A program made the position numbers and the translations under genes. From Buttiauxella agrestis (GTDB taxonomy: Bacteria > Pseudomonadota > Gammaproteobacteria > Enterobacterales > Enterobacteriaceae): a stretch of 64,000 nucleotides of DNA. The stretch's first letter is position 1. The number at the start of each line of letters is the position of its first letter. The notes below the pieces were generated by a model. That model did no database searches and was not told where the DNA came from. It saw only the letters and a program-made list of their open reading frames with translations. The stretch lies in contig NZ_UIGI01000001.1 of assembly GCF_900446255.1 (NCBI RefSeq), positions 2,196,763 to 2,260,762 on the forward strand, given 5' to 3'. Shown piece after piece: positions 52,804 to 62,032 of this stretch.

Positions 52804-53430
52804 CTATTCTTTCAGCAAATAGGCAGGCTGATTTTTATCTTTTAAAGTTCTTAAAAAATGCAATAGCTCGCAATCATTTTTGAGATTAAATTTGGACATC
52901 AGGTGTCGTTTATGGGCACTAACCGTTTTTACATTGATGCCTAGCTGCTGAGAGATTTTAAGAATGTCATTGCCGTGCAGTAATGATTTCGCAATCATAA
53001 TCTGTTGAGGTGTGAGAGTGCGGTACTTACACTGCAAACATTTGTTGCAATGAGAACCCATGGGGTGAGCAATGGTATCGCGCCATGCAAGGCTCACTTT
53101 ATTGCGCGCACTGTGTACTGGCTCAGTGCGTGCAATAAAGATAATATTCTTAATGCAAAGCGGTAGCTCATCATGATGGAGATTTTCACCCCCTTCATAA
53201 ATACCAATAATTAGCCCCGGTTTACTGCGGAACTTGAGAATGGGCTGGCAGATAAACTGCGAACCGGCAATGAAATCTTTTACGATAATATCAGCGTGGA
53301 TCGCATTTATTTTTGTCAGATCGTGAAAATGCACCGACTCGTTATGAACGTTTTGTAAAACCTCCTCAAGAAATAATTCCAGCCCTTTCCTGAAGAGTGT
53401 ATTTGATTCATCAATGGCAATATTTAACAT
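52804..53430 (-). CDS. LuxR-type regulator with atypical receiver domain (paralogue 2)
   Basis: This 208-aa protein is a paralogue of the 52085-52735 product and is convergent with it. It shares IDESNTLFRKGLELFLEEVL, SQFICQPIL, LIIGIYEGG, LPLCIKNIIFIAR, and the helix-turn-helix IKTVSAHKRHLMSKFNLKND-like segment (here INVKTVSAHKRHLMSKF). It keeps Asp52 in ADIIVKDF at the phosphoacceptor position, unlike its partner. The linker has three Cys (128, 131, 134). AAGG lies 6 bp before the ATG. A copy of the shared 18-bp motif lies 244 bp upstream. Confidence 0.85.
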   Translation of the reverse strand: MLNIAIDESNTLFRKGLELFLEEVLQNVHNESVHFHDLTKINAIHADIIVKDFIAGSQFICQPILKFRSKPGLIIGIYEGGENLHHDELPLCIKNIIFIARTEPVHSARNKVSLAWRDTIAHPMGSHCNKCLQCKYRTLTPQQIMIAKSLLHGNDILKISQQLGINVKTVSAHKRHLMSKFNLKNDCELLHFLRTLKDKNQPAYLLKE

Positions 53431-53965
53431 GGTAGACCTTAAAATATGGGCAATAAAATATTAACATTTAAATAAAGAAGGGGAGTCTCCGCAATGATAT
53501 TAAAAAGAAAGTTGCCAGATTAAATATTAAGGGTGAAAGTAATCTTATACACTATGAATGCAGCGCTTTAATGGCTGATTTGTTGGTGCATATTAAGATG
53601 AGCACCATATAATTGGATTTTAACCGGTAGGGGTGATTTTCTACAAATTATGTAATTAGTTCAAGATATATTTAGTCTACAATTAGACTGACATAATTAA
53701 CCTGCTGAATTTCAAGTTCTTCAGGTGTAATAGGGTTCAATACCTACATATATTTTCTTAGTGCTATATCGCTAGCCTGGAACATTCATCCCTTCATGTT
53801 GACTGTTTAACATTTACAGGATTGAGAAGTGCCAAAGTTACCGATACGTATAGGGACGGGTATGAGGAAAGTACAGGTACGAAACGGTTTGCGGGCATAA
53901 AGCCAGAGTTACTATTGGTTTTCTTAAAGAAATTGAGGAGTTAATGCAGGAGAGATTTCTTAGAA
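53431..53965. promoter_or_regulatory. Intergenic region upstream of LuxR paralogue 2
   Basis: These 535 bases run from the LuxR gene start to the tRNA genes. They hold the third copy of the 18-bp motif (53674-53691) and AT-rich DNA suitable for a promoter. No gene or terminator with confidence; the last 100 bases should be the 3' flank of the tRNA transcript. Confidence 0.45.
53674..53691. promoter_or_regulatory. Shared 18-bp motif, copy A
   Basis: AGTCTACAATTAGACTGA contains a perfect inverted repeat (AGTCTA-N4-TAGACT). It begins 244 bp upstream of the LuxR paralogue 2 start codon. Copies B and C lie in the fimbrial operon 2 control region. Confidence 0.5.
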
Positions 53966-54042
53966 TGGTGCGTCCGAGTGGACTCGAACCACCGACCCCC
54001 ACCATGTCAAGGTGGTGCTCTAACCAACTGAGCTACGGACGC
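53966..54042 (-). tRNA. tRNA-Val (anticodon GAC)
   Basis: A 77-nt tRNA with encoded CCA: acceptor GCGTCCG pairs with CGGACGC, D-arm AGCTCAGTTGGTTAGAGC, anticodon loop CTTGACA with GAC, T-arm GTTCGAGTC. The anticodon stem is CACCACC/GGTGGGG-type. It corresponds to valV/valW of E. coli, which also lie beside mdtK. Confidence 0.97.
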
Positions 54043-54083
54043 ACTGTTTGTTGCGGTACTGCTGATTGCGGTAAAACGTTAAA

Positions 54084-54160
54084 TGGTGCGTCCGAGTGGA
54101 CTCGAACCACCGACCCCTACCATGTCAAGGTAGTGCTCTAACCAACTGAGCTACGGACGC
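54084..54160 (-). tRNA. tRNA-Val (anticodon GAC), first of the pair
   Basis: A second 77-nt tRNA-Val(GAC) with encoded CCA, nearest the promoter. It differs from the other copy by a compensating pair in the anticodon stem (CTACC/GGTAG against CCACC/GGTGG), so the structure is kept. The two are 41 bp apart and form one transcript. Confidence 0.97.
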
Positions 54161-54188
54161 ACTGTGTTGTCTGTGACAACGGGGACGA

Positions 54189-54217
54189 ATATTAGCGGCA
54201 GCACCCGAGCCTTGCAA
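54189..54217 (-). promoter_or_regulatory. tRNA-Val operon promoter
   Basis: On the minus strand TTGCAA (-35) and TAATAT (-10) are 17 bp apart, followed by a GC-rich discriminator TCGTCCCC, the arrangement of stringently controlled stable-RNA promoters. The first tRNA begins 28 bp after the -10. Confidence 0.8.
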
Positions 54218-54280
54218 GCGCTAAACAGCAAATTTCTTCCATATTTCACTCGTTTGCTGCGCATCTGCGCAACTCGGTGT

Positions 54281-54307
54281 AAAAATAGCCGCCAAAAAGG
54301 CGGCTAT
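54281..54307 (-). terminator. Terminator after mdtK
   Basis: ATAGCCGCC and GGCGGCTAT form a 9-bp stem, followed by TTTTT on the minus strand. It begins 6 bp past the mdtK stop. Confidence 0.88.
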
Positions 54308-54313
54308 GAACAT

Positions 54314-55696
54314 TTACCGTGCAGCGCGTTGCAAAATCGTGATTGAAGGTTGGCGCTGTAACCAACGCATCCGCAGCATCATCATGATGGCCGCAGACGT
54401 CAGGCCGATGATAAATCCAATCCAGAAACCAGCCGGGCCCATCGGTTCAACCACCCAATTGGTCAGCGCCAGAATGTAACCGCTTGGCAATCCCAACACC
54501 CAGTAGGCGATAAACGTGATAAAGAAAATCGAGCGCGTATCTTTATAGCCACGCAGCACACCGCTGCCGATCACCTGCACAGAATCAGAAAGCTGATATA
54601 CCGCCGCCAACAGCATTAAGTGCGCCGCCAGCGCGACAACTTCAGGATTGCTGTTATAGAGCAGGGCGATGTGTTCGCGCATCACTACCGTGAAAATCGC
54701 AGTCAGCATCGCCATGCACATTCCCACGCCGATACCGGTCCAGGCCGCCGTTTGCGCATCGAGCGTTGAACCCTGGCCCAGACGGAACCCTACGCGGATC
54801 GTGACCGCAGCAGAAAGGGACATCGGCAGGACAAACATCAGCGAGCTGAAGTTAAGGGCAATCTGGTGCCCAGCCACGTCGATAATCCCCAGCGGCGCAA
54901 CCAGTAGCGCGACCACGGCGAACAGCGTCACTTCAAAGAACAGCGCCAGTGCAATCGGCAGCCCGAGTTGGGTTAAGCGATACATCACTTTCCAGTCGGG
55001 TTTGATGAAGCCTTTTGGCAGCTTCAAATCGCGCATCGAGCGGGCTTTCTTCACATAGGAAATCATGCTGAAGAACATCACCCAATATACGGCAGCCGTT
55101 GCGACACCGCAGCCTACGCCACCGAGTTCGGGCATGCCAAAGTGACCATAAATAAAGATGTAGTTAACCGGAATGTTGACCAGCAAACCGATAAAACCCA
55201 TCACCATGCCGGGTTTGGTTTTCGCCAGGCCTTCACACTGGTTACGCGCCACCTGGAAGAATAAATATCCCGGGACGCCCCACAGCAATGCGCGCAAGTA
55301 GCCGACGGCTTTATCGGCCAGTTGTGGGTCGATATTTTTCATCGCATAGATGATATAACCCGCGTTCCACAGCACTATCATGATGAGCGCCGAGACAATG
55401 CCCGCCAGCCAGAAACCCTGGCGAATCTGGTGCGCGATACGCTCACGGCGACCAGACCCGTTGAGTTGTGCCACGGTGGGCGTCAGCGCCATTAACAAAC
55501 CATGGCCGAACAGAATGGCGGGTAGCCAGATAGAGGTACCGATTGCCACAGCGGCCATATCGGTTGCGCTGTAGCCACCGGCCATCACGGTATCGACAAA
55601 GCCCATTGAGGTTTGTGCGATTTGCGCGAGGATGACAGGTATCGCCAGCGCAAGGAGCTGGCGGGCTTCAACTATGTACTTCTGCATTTTTAACAC
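54314..55696 (-). CDS. mdtK: MATE multidrug efflux transporter MdtK
   Basis: This 460-aa inner-membrane protein has 12 hydrophobic segments and MATE signatures: [39 protein letters not shown] and [26 protein letters not shown]. It matches E. coli MdtK (457 aa). It exports cationic drugs and fluoroquinolones using sodium or proton gradient. It is divergent from ribE, as in E. coli. Confidence 0.95.
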   Translation of the reverse strand: MLKMQKYIVEARQLLALAIPVILAQIAQTSMGFVDTVMAGGYSATDMAAVAIGTSIWLPAILFGHGLLMALTPTVAQLNGSGRRERIAHQIRQGFWLAGIVSALIMIVLWNAGYIIYAMKNIDPQLADKAVGYLRALLWGVPGYLFFQVARNQCEGLAKTKPGMVMGFIGLLVNIPVNYIFIYGHFGMPELGGVGCGVATAAVYWVMFFSMISYVKKARSMRDLKLPKGFIKPDWKVMYRLTQLGLPIALALFFEVTLFAVVALLVAPLGIIDVAGHQIALNFSSLMFVLPMSLSAAVTIRVGFRLGQGSTLDAQTAAWTGIGVGMCMAMLTAIFTVVMREHIALLYNSNPEVVALAAHLMLLAAVYQLSDSVQVIGSGVLRGYKDTRSIFFITFIAYWVLGLPSGYILALTNWVVEPMGPAGFWIGFIIGLTSAAIMMMLRMRWLQRQPSITILQRAAR

Positions 55697-55914
55697 CTGA
55701 TTATTATTAGTTATTAGAAAGACAACAAGACCGCCAGAAATGGCAGAAAAATAGGAATTGCAGGGGAATTAGCCTGACTATTGTAGCGGCAGAAAACGAA
55801 TACGCCAGCCAAATAATGGTGGGGTAGTGCGGATAGCTGGCAAGCTGTTTTTCCAACTGTTAAAGTGCTGCATTACGAATTATCAGCAGCCGAATAATTA
55901 CCAGGAGTTTGACG

Positions 55915-56556
55915 ATGTTTACAGGTATTGTGCAGGGTACTGCGACCCTGGTCTCCATTGATGAGAAACCCAATTTCCGTACCCACGTAATTGAAATGCC
56001 AGATGAGATGTTACCTGGCCTTGAAACAGGCGCGTCGGTGGCACACAACGGCTGTTGCCTGACCGTCACTGAAATCAATGGCAACCACGTCAGCTTTGAT
56101 TTAATGAAAGAGACGCTGCGTATTACCAATCTCGGCGAGTTAGTTGTGGGTGATAGTGTTAACGTCGAACGCGCGGCTAAATTTAATGATGAAATCGGCG
56201 GGCATCTTATGTCCGGTCATATTATGACGACCGCTGAAGTCGCAAAGATTCTGACCTCAGAAAATAACCGCCAGATCTGGTTTAAAATGCGCGATAAAAC
56301 CTTGATGAAATATATTCTGCATAAAGGATATATCGGCATTGATGGTATTAGCCTGACGGTCGGTGAAGTCACGGCTTCGCGTTTCTGCGTACATTTAATT
56401 CCGGAAACGCTTGAGCGCACCACGCTCGGCAGTAAGAAACTGGGGAATCGTATTAATATCGAAATCGACCCGCAAACCCAGGCGATAGTAGACACCGTTG
56501 AACGTGTGCTGGCACAGCGCGAAGCGACATTGGATGCGTTGCTACCGAAGGCGTGA
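55915..56556 (+). CDS. ribE: Riboflavin synthase alpha chain
   Basis: This 213-aa enzyme has two lumazine-binding repeats, each starting similarly ([15 protein letters not shown] and [16 protein letters not shown]), with [12 protein letters not shown] and [13 protein letters not shown] as matching segments. It forms riboflavin from two molecules of dimethylribityllumazine. I start at the ATG at 55915, with AGGAG 7 bp upstream; a TTG six bases earlier is in frame but less likely. It is divergent from mdtK and has no riboswitch that I can see. Confidence 0.95.
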   Translation: MFTGIVQGTATLVSIDEKPNFRTHVIEMPDEMLPGLETGASVAHNGCCLTVTEINGNHVSFDLMKETLRITNLGELVVGDSVNVERAAKFNDEIGGHLMSGHIMTTAEVAKILTSENNRQIWFKMRDKTLMKYILHKGYIGIDGISLTVGEVTASRFCVHLIPETLERTTLGSKKLGNRINIEIDPQTQAIVDTVERVLAQREATLDALLPKA

Positions 56557-56612
56557 TGTTGAAACGGTGGATGATGCCTACGGCTTATCCACCCTGTAGT
56601 TTCGAGCGTTAG

Positions 56613-56639
56613 GTCGGATTAGCGTAAGCGACATCCGAC
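56613..56639. repeat. REP-like palindromic repeat
   Basis: GTCGGAT and ATCCGAC enclose TAGCGTAAGCGAC, the pattern of enterobacterial REP units, in the gap between the convergent ribE and LacI-family genes. A second, weaker palindromic stretch (CGGCTTATCCACC) lies just before it. Confidence 0.65.
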
Positions 56640-56643
56640 TGTA

Positions 56644-57567
56644 TTAAGCAATCAACAAACTTCCGCGCACCAAATCACTGGTATGCCGATCCCCAAGCAG
56701 TAATTCCACCGCCCGACGCGCAATACTTTCCAGCGGATATTTAATCGCCGGAATGGCGTTTGCTCCCGGCATTCGGGTTGAACCATCCAGACTGAAAACC
56801 ATCACTTGTTCAGGCACTTGTAACTGGTACTGATTGAGCATCATCACGGCTTCCTGCGCCTGCGTGTCGTCCGTCACTAACAAGGCAGAAAACTTCACAC
56901 CGCGATTGATCAGCCGTTGCAGCGCGATGCGCACCGAGGATTCATCTTCAATCACCAACTGGCGGTTAAAAGGCACCACGTGGTTGTGCAGCGCCTGGTG
57001 ATAACCTTCAAGAGTTTGGGCTGCCGCTTCACCGCTGGCAAAGTTTATCAGGGCGATTTGCCGCCGTTTCTGGTTACACAAATAGTGCACGGCGGTTTCT
57101 GCCGCGAAAACGTGATCGCATTGAATACTCAGCGCATTCGAACCGCTCAGGCAATCAATCAGCATAATATCGTCGTCGAGCGGAGGGAGTGAGAAACGCG
57201 CCCCCACAACCAGCAACGCATCACATAAGCCGTTTGAAAGTTCCTGAGCAGCCTGCGCCACGCTGTCGTGGTCATTGGCGAAGCGTAACAGCAGGTGTTT
57301 ATGATGCTGGTTAAGCTGTTTCTCAAGCGCTTGCAGGTAGCCTGTGGACTGCTGAATATGTTCGGTGGCACAGATTACGCCAATGCAATGGGTTGATTGG
57401 GAACTCAAAGATTGAGCAATTGCATTGGGTTTGTAGTTAAGTATTTCTGCCGCGCGCAAAACGGCCTGGCGACTCTCTTCTTTCACGCCGCGACTGCCGC
57501 TTAAAACACGCGAAACGGTGGCTTTAGAAACCTGTGCAAGGCGTGCTACATCATTAATATTCGACAT
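56644..57567 (-). CDS. LacI-family repressor of the beta-glucoside operon
   Basis: This 307-aa protein has the LacI helix-turn-helix NINDVARLAQVSKATVSRVLSG with hinge NYKPNAIAQSL and the sugar-binding domain (HCIGVICATEHIQQSTGYLQALEKQL, LLVVGARF, FSALLVTDDTQAQEAVMM). It is closest in type to AscG-like repressors. It is third in the EIIC-glycosidase-repressor operon, 56 bp after the glycosidase. Its likely operator is the palindrome at 60442-60455 upstream of the operon. Confidence 0.9.
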   Translation of the reverse strand: MSNINDVARLAQVSKATVSRVLSGSRGVKEESRQAVLRAAEILNYKPNAIAQSLSSQSTHCIGVICATEHIQQSTGYLQALEKQLNQHHKHLLLRFANDHDSVAQAAQELSNGLCDALLVVGARFSLPPLDDDIMLIDCLSGSNALSIQCDHVFAAETAVHYLCNQKRRQIALINFASGEAAAQTLEGYHQALHNHVVPFNRQLVIEDESSVRIALQRLINRGVKFSALLVTDDTQAQEAVMMLNQYQLQVPEQVMVFSLDGSTRMPGANAIPAIKYPLESIARRAVELLLGDRHTSDLVRGSLLIA

Positions 57568-57597
57568 GGTGTGAGTTTCCCGCGTCTCAGCCAGAAA

Positions 57598-57613
57598 CGG
57601 GCCTTGCGGCCCG
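57598..57613 (-). terminator. Hairpin between glycosidase and repressor genes
   Basis: CGGGCC and GGCCCG pair around a 4-base loop, followed by only TTT on the minus strand. It may reduce repressor expression relative to the upstream genes. Confidence 0.55.
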
Positions 57614-57623
57614 AATGCTGAGA

Positions 57624-59015
57624 TTACGTACGATCGTTAAAGCCATTTTCTGCGGAAGTCGTTTTGTACCACTCGCCGCTTTTCTTAATGGTGCGTTGCT
57701 GAGTTTCCAGATTTAACGAGACAAAACCGTAACGGTTTTTGTATGCATTGCACCAGGACCAGTTATCAATAAACGTCCACATGTGATAACCCAGGCAATT
57801 GCTGCCTTCGCTAATGCCTTTATGCAGCCATTTCAGGTGGTCGCGCACGAAATCAATGCGGTAGTCATCCTGAATCTGGCCGTTTTCATCGAAACGATGT
57901 TCGTTTTCAACGCCCATGCCGTTCTCAGAAATATAGCAATTTGGGTTGCCATAATTTTCACGCAGGTTGGTGAGAATATCGTAAATCCCTTGCTCGTAAA
58001 TTTCCCAGCCGCGATACGGGTTCATTTTGCGGCCCGGCATTTCGTAGGCTTCGAAGAACCATTCCGGCATAAACGGGCTGTCCGGGTTAACCAGTGAGTC
58101 GCGGCATTTGATGCGGCGCGGCTGGTAGTAGTTGATACCCAGTAAATCGACGACACCCGCTGCAAGCAGCTCTTTGTCACCCGCCTGGCACTCAGGCAGT
58201 TGACCATGTTCTTTCAGCAGCGCAACCAGTTCTTGCGGATATTCACCACGCAATGCTGGGTCGAGGAAGCTGCGGTTGAACATCAGGTCAGCGATGTTTG
58301 CCGCTTTGACATCCGCAGGGTTTTGCGAACGCGGATAAGAAGGGGTGAGGTTGAGAATAATACCAATTTCGCCGCCGTCGTTACGCTCGTGGTAAGCCTT
58401 TACCGCCATGGAGTGGGCAATCATGGTGTGGTAGGCAACGGTTGCCGCACGTTTGAAATCCACCACGTTCGGGTAGTGGAAATCATACAGATAGCCGCCT
58501 TCGACAGGCACTACCGGCTCGTTGAAAGTGAACCAATGCTTCACGCGGTCGCCGAACAGCTCGAAACAAACGTTCGCAAATTCCGCGTAGGCCGTGACAA
58601 CGTCACGATTTTCCCAGCCGCCTTGCTGCTGCATAACCATCGGCATATCAAAGTGGAACAGGTTGATAAACGGTTTAATGCCCTGCGCTACCAGTTCGTC
58701 GATAACCTGATTGTAGAAGGTGACGGCTTCCTGGTTAACCGCGCCACGGCCTTCAGGAATCAGACGCGCCCAGGAAATTGAGGTGCGGAAGGTGTTGTGA
58801 TTCAGCTCTTTGAGCAGGGCGATATCTTGCTTCCAGTTTTTGTAGAACGTGGAAGTCTCTGCCGGGCCTACGCCGTTGTGGAAGCGGGTGGGTTGTTCCT
58901 TATACCATTGATCCCAGATAGTGGCGGACTTACCAAAAGAGAGGGTTTCGCCTTCGGTTTGCGGCGCTGAACTTGCGCTGCCCCACCAGAAATTTTCAGG
59001 AAATACGTATTTCAT
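57624..59015 (-). CDS. Family 1 6-phospho-beta-glucosidase
   Basis: This 463-aa GH1 enzyme starts at MKYVFPENFWWGSASSAPQTEG (59015), with GAGGAA upstream. The catalytic acid is Glu166 in FTFNEPV and the nucleophile is Glu364 in YISENGMG. Within a PTS operon it should cleave the phosphorylated disaccharide made on uptake. The phosphate-binding region of 6-phospho-glycosidases is consistent with the family, but I cannot fix the sugar; cellobiose, arbutin or salicin are candidates. It lies 55 bp after the EIIC gene. Confidence 0.9.
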   Translation of the reverse strand: MKYVFPENFWWGSASSAPQTEGETLSFGKSATIWDQWYKEQPTRFHNGVGPAETSTFYKNWKQDIALLKELNHNTFRTSISWARLIPEGRGAVNQEAVTFYNQVIDELVAQGIKPFINLFHFDMPMVMQQQGGWENRDVVTAYAEFANVCFELFGDRVKHWFTFNEPVVPVEGGYLYDFHYPNVVDFKRAATVAYHTMIAHSMAVKAYHERNDGGEIGIILNLTPSYPRSQNPADVKAANIADLMFNRSFLDPALRGEYPQELVALLKEHGQLPECQAGDKELLAAGVVDLLGINYYQPRRIKCRDSLVNPDSPFMPEWFFEAYEMPGRKMNPYRGWEIYEQGIYDILTNLRENYGNPNCYISENGMGVENEHRFDENGQIQDDYRIDFVRDHLKWLHKGISEGSNCLGYHMWTFIDNWSWCNAYKNRYGFVSLNLETQQRTIKKSGEWYKTTSAENGFNDRT

Positions 59016-59070
59016 TACAGTTCCTCTTGTGACGGACGAGCCTGCCAGACCGGCAGGCAAAAGTAGTTGT

Positions 59071-60390
59071 TTAGTTCACGGTAATCGGGTTTTCACTTTC
59101 CTGCGCGCTACGTTCTTCATCCTGTTTGATGAGAGTGCGTTCGTATGCTTTCAGGAATGGGTAATACATCACAGCCGACATGACCATACAAATTAGACAC
59201 ATAATTACGGGACTTACCGCCCAGTTTGCGGCCCAGGAGGCCCCAATCGGCGCAGGTGTTGTCCACGGAGTGAGCGATACCACTTGAGCGACCCAACCTA
59301 ATTTGGTCGCGATATAGGCAAGTGTTGCGTTAATCATCGGCACGAGCGTAAACGGCAGGAAGAACAGCGGGTTCATGATGATTGGCGTACCGAACAGAAT
59401 CGGTTCGTTGATGTTAAAGAAGCTCGGAACCACGCCCATTTTACCGATGGTGCGCAGGTGAATGGCACGACTGCGCAGCAATAAGAAGGCCAGCGGGAGC
59501 GTTGAACCTACGCCCCCAATCAGTAGGTAGTGATCCCAGAAACCTTGCAGATAGATATGCGGCAGAACATTGCCTGCGGCGAGCGCGGTCTGGTTAGCGG
59601 AAAGGTTCGCCATCCAGAACGGGTTCATAATCCCGGTGACGATTAACGCGCCGTGAATACCGGCAAACCACAGGATTTGGCAGATAAACACGGAAATCAG
59701 AATCGCAGGCAAGGAGTCTGATGCTGAAACCAGTGGCGCCAACAGGTGCATAATCGCTTCAGGAATAATCATGCCGGTGGTGGACTCGATGAACAGGTTC
59801 AGCGGGTGCAGCGTGGCGACAATTACGACCACCGGGATCAGGATTTCAAAGGAACGCGCCACGCCGGTGGGCACTTCTTTTGGCAGGCGAATGGTGATGT
59901 TGTGGCGCTTTAAGAACGCATACATTTCACTGGCGTAAATCGCCGTAATCAGCGCGGTAAAGATGCCCTGGCCCGAGAAATACTGCGTCGAAATTTGCCC
60001 GTCTTTATAGGGCGCGGCAACCAGCAAAAAGGCCATAAATGCTAACAGACCCGTCATGATAGGGTCGAGCTTGTAATGCTTGCCAAGACTTGCGCCGATA
60101 CCGACGGAGATAAAGAACGTCATCACGCCCATGCTGAGGTTAAACGGCAGCATGAGTTGTTCACGATAAGTGAGCGAGAAATTCAGCCACGAGCGGGCAA
60201 AACTCCAGGTGCTATCAGGCGAGAACGGCGGGAAAATAAACACTAACAAGAACGAACCGATAATCATGAACGGCAGAGCTGAGATAAAACCATCGCGGAT
60301 AGCGATGACATGGCGCTGAGAACCCATTGCTCCAGCCATGGGGGTGACTTTGTGCTCAATCACATTGACCATTTTTTGGTAGATGCTCAT
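59071..60390 (-). CDS. PTS beta-glucoside/cellobiose-type EIIC permease
   Basis: This 439-aa membrane protein begins MSIYQKMVNVIEHKVTPMAGAMGSQRHVIAIRDGF, with AAGGA upstream of its ATG at 60390. It belongs to the Lac/cellobiose EIIC family (CelB type): PFMIIGSFLLVF, LWFAGIHGALIVTGIMNPF, FFNINEPILFGTPIIMNPLFFLPF. The NEPILFG motif is the substrate-phosphorylation region of the family. No EIIA or EIIB gene is in the operon, so it must borrow those from elsewhere in the genome. Confidence 0.9.
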   Translation of the reverse strand: MSIYQKMVNVIEHKVTPMAGAMGSQRHVIAIRDGFISALPFMIIGSFLLVFIFPPFSPDSTWSFARSWLNFSLTYREQLMLPFNLSMGVMTFFISVGIGASLGKHYKLDPIMTGLLAFMAFLLVAAPYKDGQISTQYFSGQGIFTALITAIYASEMYAFLKRHNITIRLPKEVPTGVARSFEILIPVVVIVATLHPLNLFIESTTGMIIPEAIMHLLAPLVSASDSLPAILISVFICQILWFAGIHGALIVTGIMNPFWMANLSANQTALAAGNVLPHIYLQGFWDHYLLIGGVGSTLPLAFLLLRSRAIHLRTIGKMGVVPSFFNINEPILFGTPIIMNPLFFLPFTLVPMINATLAYIATKLGWVAQVVSLTPWTTPAPIGASWAANWAVSPVIMCLICMVMSAVMYYPFLKAYERTLIKQDEERSAQESENPITVN

Positions 60391-60441
60391 GGCGGTATCC
60401 TTGTTATTGTTTCGGGAAGTGCAGTTATTGTGAAACAAAAC

Positions 60442-60455
60442 GGAAACCGGTTTCC
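60442..60455. promoter_or_regulatory. LacI-type operator upstream of the PTS operon
   Basis: GGAAACCGGTTTCC is a perfect 14-bp palindrome of LacI/GalR type with central CCGG, 52 bp upstream of the EIIC start. It is the only such site seen in the operon's upstream region, and the repressor gene is in the same operon. Confidence 0.82.
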
Positions 60456-60597
60456 AACTGAGAAGCGAATAAATGTTAACGGGATCAAACTCGGGAAGAA
60501 AGGAGATATGGAAACGTGAGGAGGGTCACGCTTTGTTAAGAAAATGCTACGGAATTGCAGCGAATAGTGACCCCGGAGATACCGGGGCCATTATTCA

Positions 60598-61746
60598 TTA
60601 ATGTGGAACACGTAAGCCGTCTTCAATGCCGCGACTAAAGACAATTTGCCATAGCTGAATATCACGGGCGCGGAAGGCTCCGGCACAGGCATTCAGATAA
60701 TAACTAAACATGCGTTGAAAACGTTCGGAATAGTTATCGGCGATTTCAGGCCAGTGGTGCAGGAAACGCTCATTCCAGGCCATCAATGTTTTATCGTAAT
60801 CGGCACCAAAGTTATGCCAGTCTTCCATCACGAAATGCCCTTCGCTGGCTTGTGCAATCTGGCGCACCGATGGCAGACACCCATTCGGGAAGATATATTT
60901 ATCAATCCACGGATCCACGTTGTTATTGGTTTTATTAGAACCAATGGTGTGCAGGAGGAAAATCCCTTCCGGTTTCAGATTACGGTCGGCGACACTAAAA
61001 TAGGTGGCATAGTTTTTTGGCCCGACATGTTCAAACATACCGACGGAAACAATGCGGTCAAATTGCATATCCAGTTCGCGATAGTCTTGCAGCAAAATAG
61101 TCACATCAAGACCCGCACACCGTTCCTGCGCCATTTTTTGTTGTTCGGCAGAGATTGTGACACCGTGCACCGCGACGCCGTAATGTCGGGCCGCATATTG
61201 TGCAAGACCGCCCCAGCCGCAACCAATATCCAGCAGCGTCATTCCCGGTTCCAGTTGGAGTTTATCGCAGATCATTTTTAGTTTGGCATTCTGCGCGTCG
61301 CCGAGCGTGGTGGCTTCTTTCCAGTAACCACAGGAATATTGCATATGCTCATCAAGCATGCGGCTAAATAAATCATTGCCAAGATCGTAATGTTCTTTGC
61401 CAACAATCCAGGCGCGTTTTTTAGATTGCAGATTCATTATCCGGGCCGCGGCAATACGCAGTGTGTCTTTTAAATGGCGGGGAAGTTGATTCTCCAGTCC
61501 GGCACGAATGGTGTTATTGAAAAATATATCCAGACGCTCGCAGTCCCACCAACCGTCCATATAGCTTTCACCCAGCCCGAGTGTACCCTCTTGCAGGACG
61601 CGTTTAAAAAAATCGGGATGCTTAACCTGTATATCGAAAGGGCGCGGGCCGTTGATTTCCACACCGGCTTTAGCGAGCATTTCGTTAACAATTCGATACC
61701 ACGGGTTATTTCTTATGCTGACTTCTTCTATACACGATGAACTCAT
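60598..61746 (-). CDS. cfa: Cyclopropane-fatty-acyl-phospholipid synthase
   Basis: This 382-aa enzyme, the same length as E. coli Cfa, starts MSSSCIEEVSIRNNPWYRIV at 61746 with GGAGAA upstream. The SAM-binding motif LLDIGCGWGG is at residues 171-180 and the active-site Cys139 in QYSCGYW is present. It methylenates unsaturated phospholipid acyl chains at the membrane as cells enter stationary phase. It is 206 bp upstream of the PTS operon on this strand, with its own transcription. Confidence 0.96.
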   Translation of the reverse strand: MSSSCIEEVSIRNNPWYRIVNEMLAKAGVEINGPRPFDIQVKHPDFFKRVLQEGTLGLGESYMDGWWDCERLDIFFNNTIRAGLENQLPRHLKDTLRIAAARIMNLQSKKRAWIVGKEHYDLGNDLFSRMLDEHMQYSCGYWKEATTLGDAQNAKLKMICDKLQLEPGMTLLDIGCGWGGLAQYAARHYGVAVHGVTISAEQQKMAQERCAGLDVTILLQDYRELDMQFDRIVSVGMFEHVGPKNYATYFSVADRNLKPEGIFLLHTIGSNKTNNNVDPWIDKYIFPNGCLPSVRQIAQASEGHFVMEDWHNFGADYDKTLMAWNERFLHHWPEIADNYSERFQRMFSYYLNACAGAFRARDIQLWQIVFSRGIEDGLRVPH

Positions 61747-61900
61747 AGCTTCTCCATCACCATTGTGTGAGGAACCTTCAAACAGCGTAGACGCTATTTT
61801 GGGCATGTGAGAAATGTCACGGAAAAAACCGTGAGCCTGATATCCGACGTAGAACAGAGAAAGGGGCGAGTGCCCACAAAAAAAGCTCTCAAAACAACAA

Positions 61901-61922
61901 ACGGGAGCACAAAGGCTCCCGT
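61901..61922 (-). terminator. Terminator after punC
   Basis: ACGGGAGC and GCTCCCGT pair around a 6-base loop, followed on the minus strand by TTGTTGTTTT. A second hairpin (CGAGCC/GGCTCG, 61952-61976) lies between it and the punC stop. Confidence 0.78.
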
Positions 61923-62032
61923 CACGATTTCATTATAATTGTGCTGACAACCGAGCCGCTAATGAGTATAGGCTCGCCTGTTTAGTGATTCAATGAAATA
62001 TTGTTAGCACGCTAAGTTATTCACTCATATCA

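Noticed and set aside
55750-55914. Possible FMN riboswitch before ribE
   Set aside because: The leader is too short and lacks the conserved RFN element segments.
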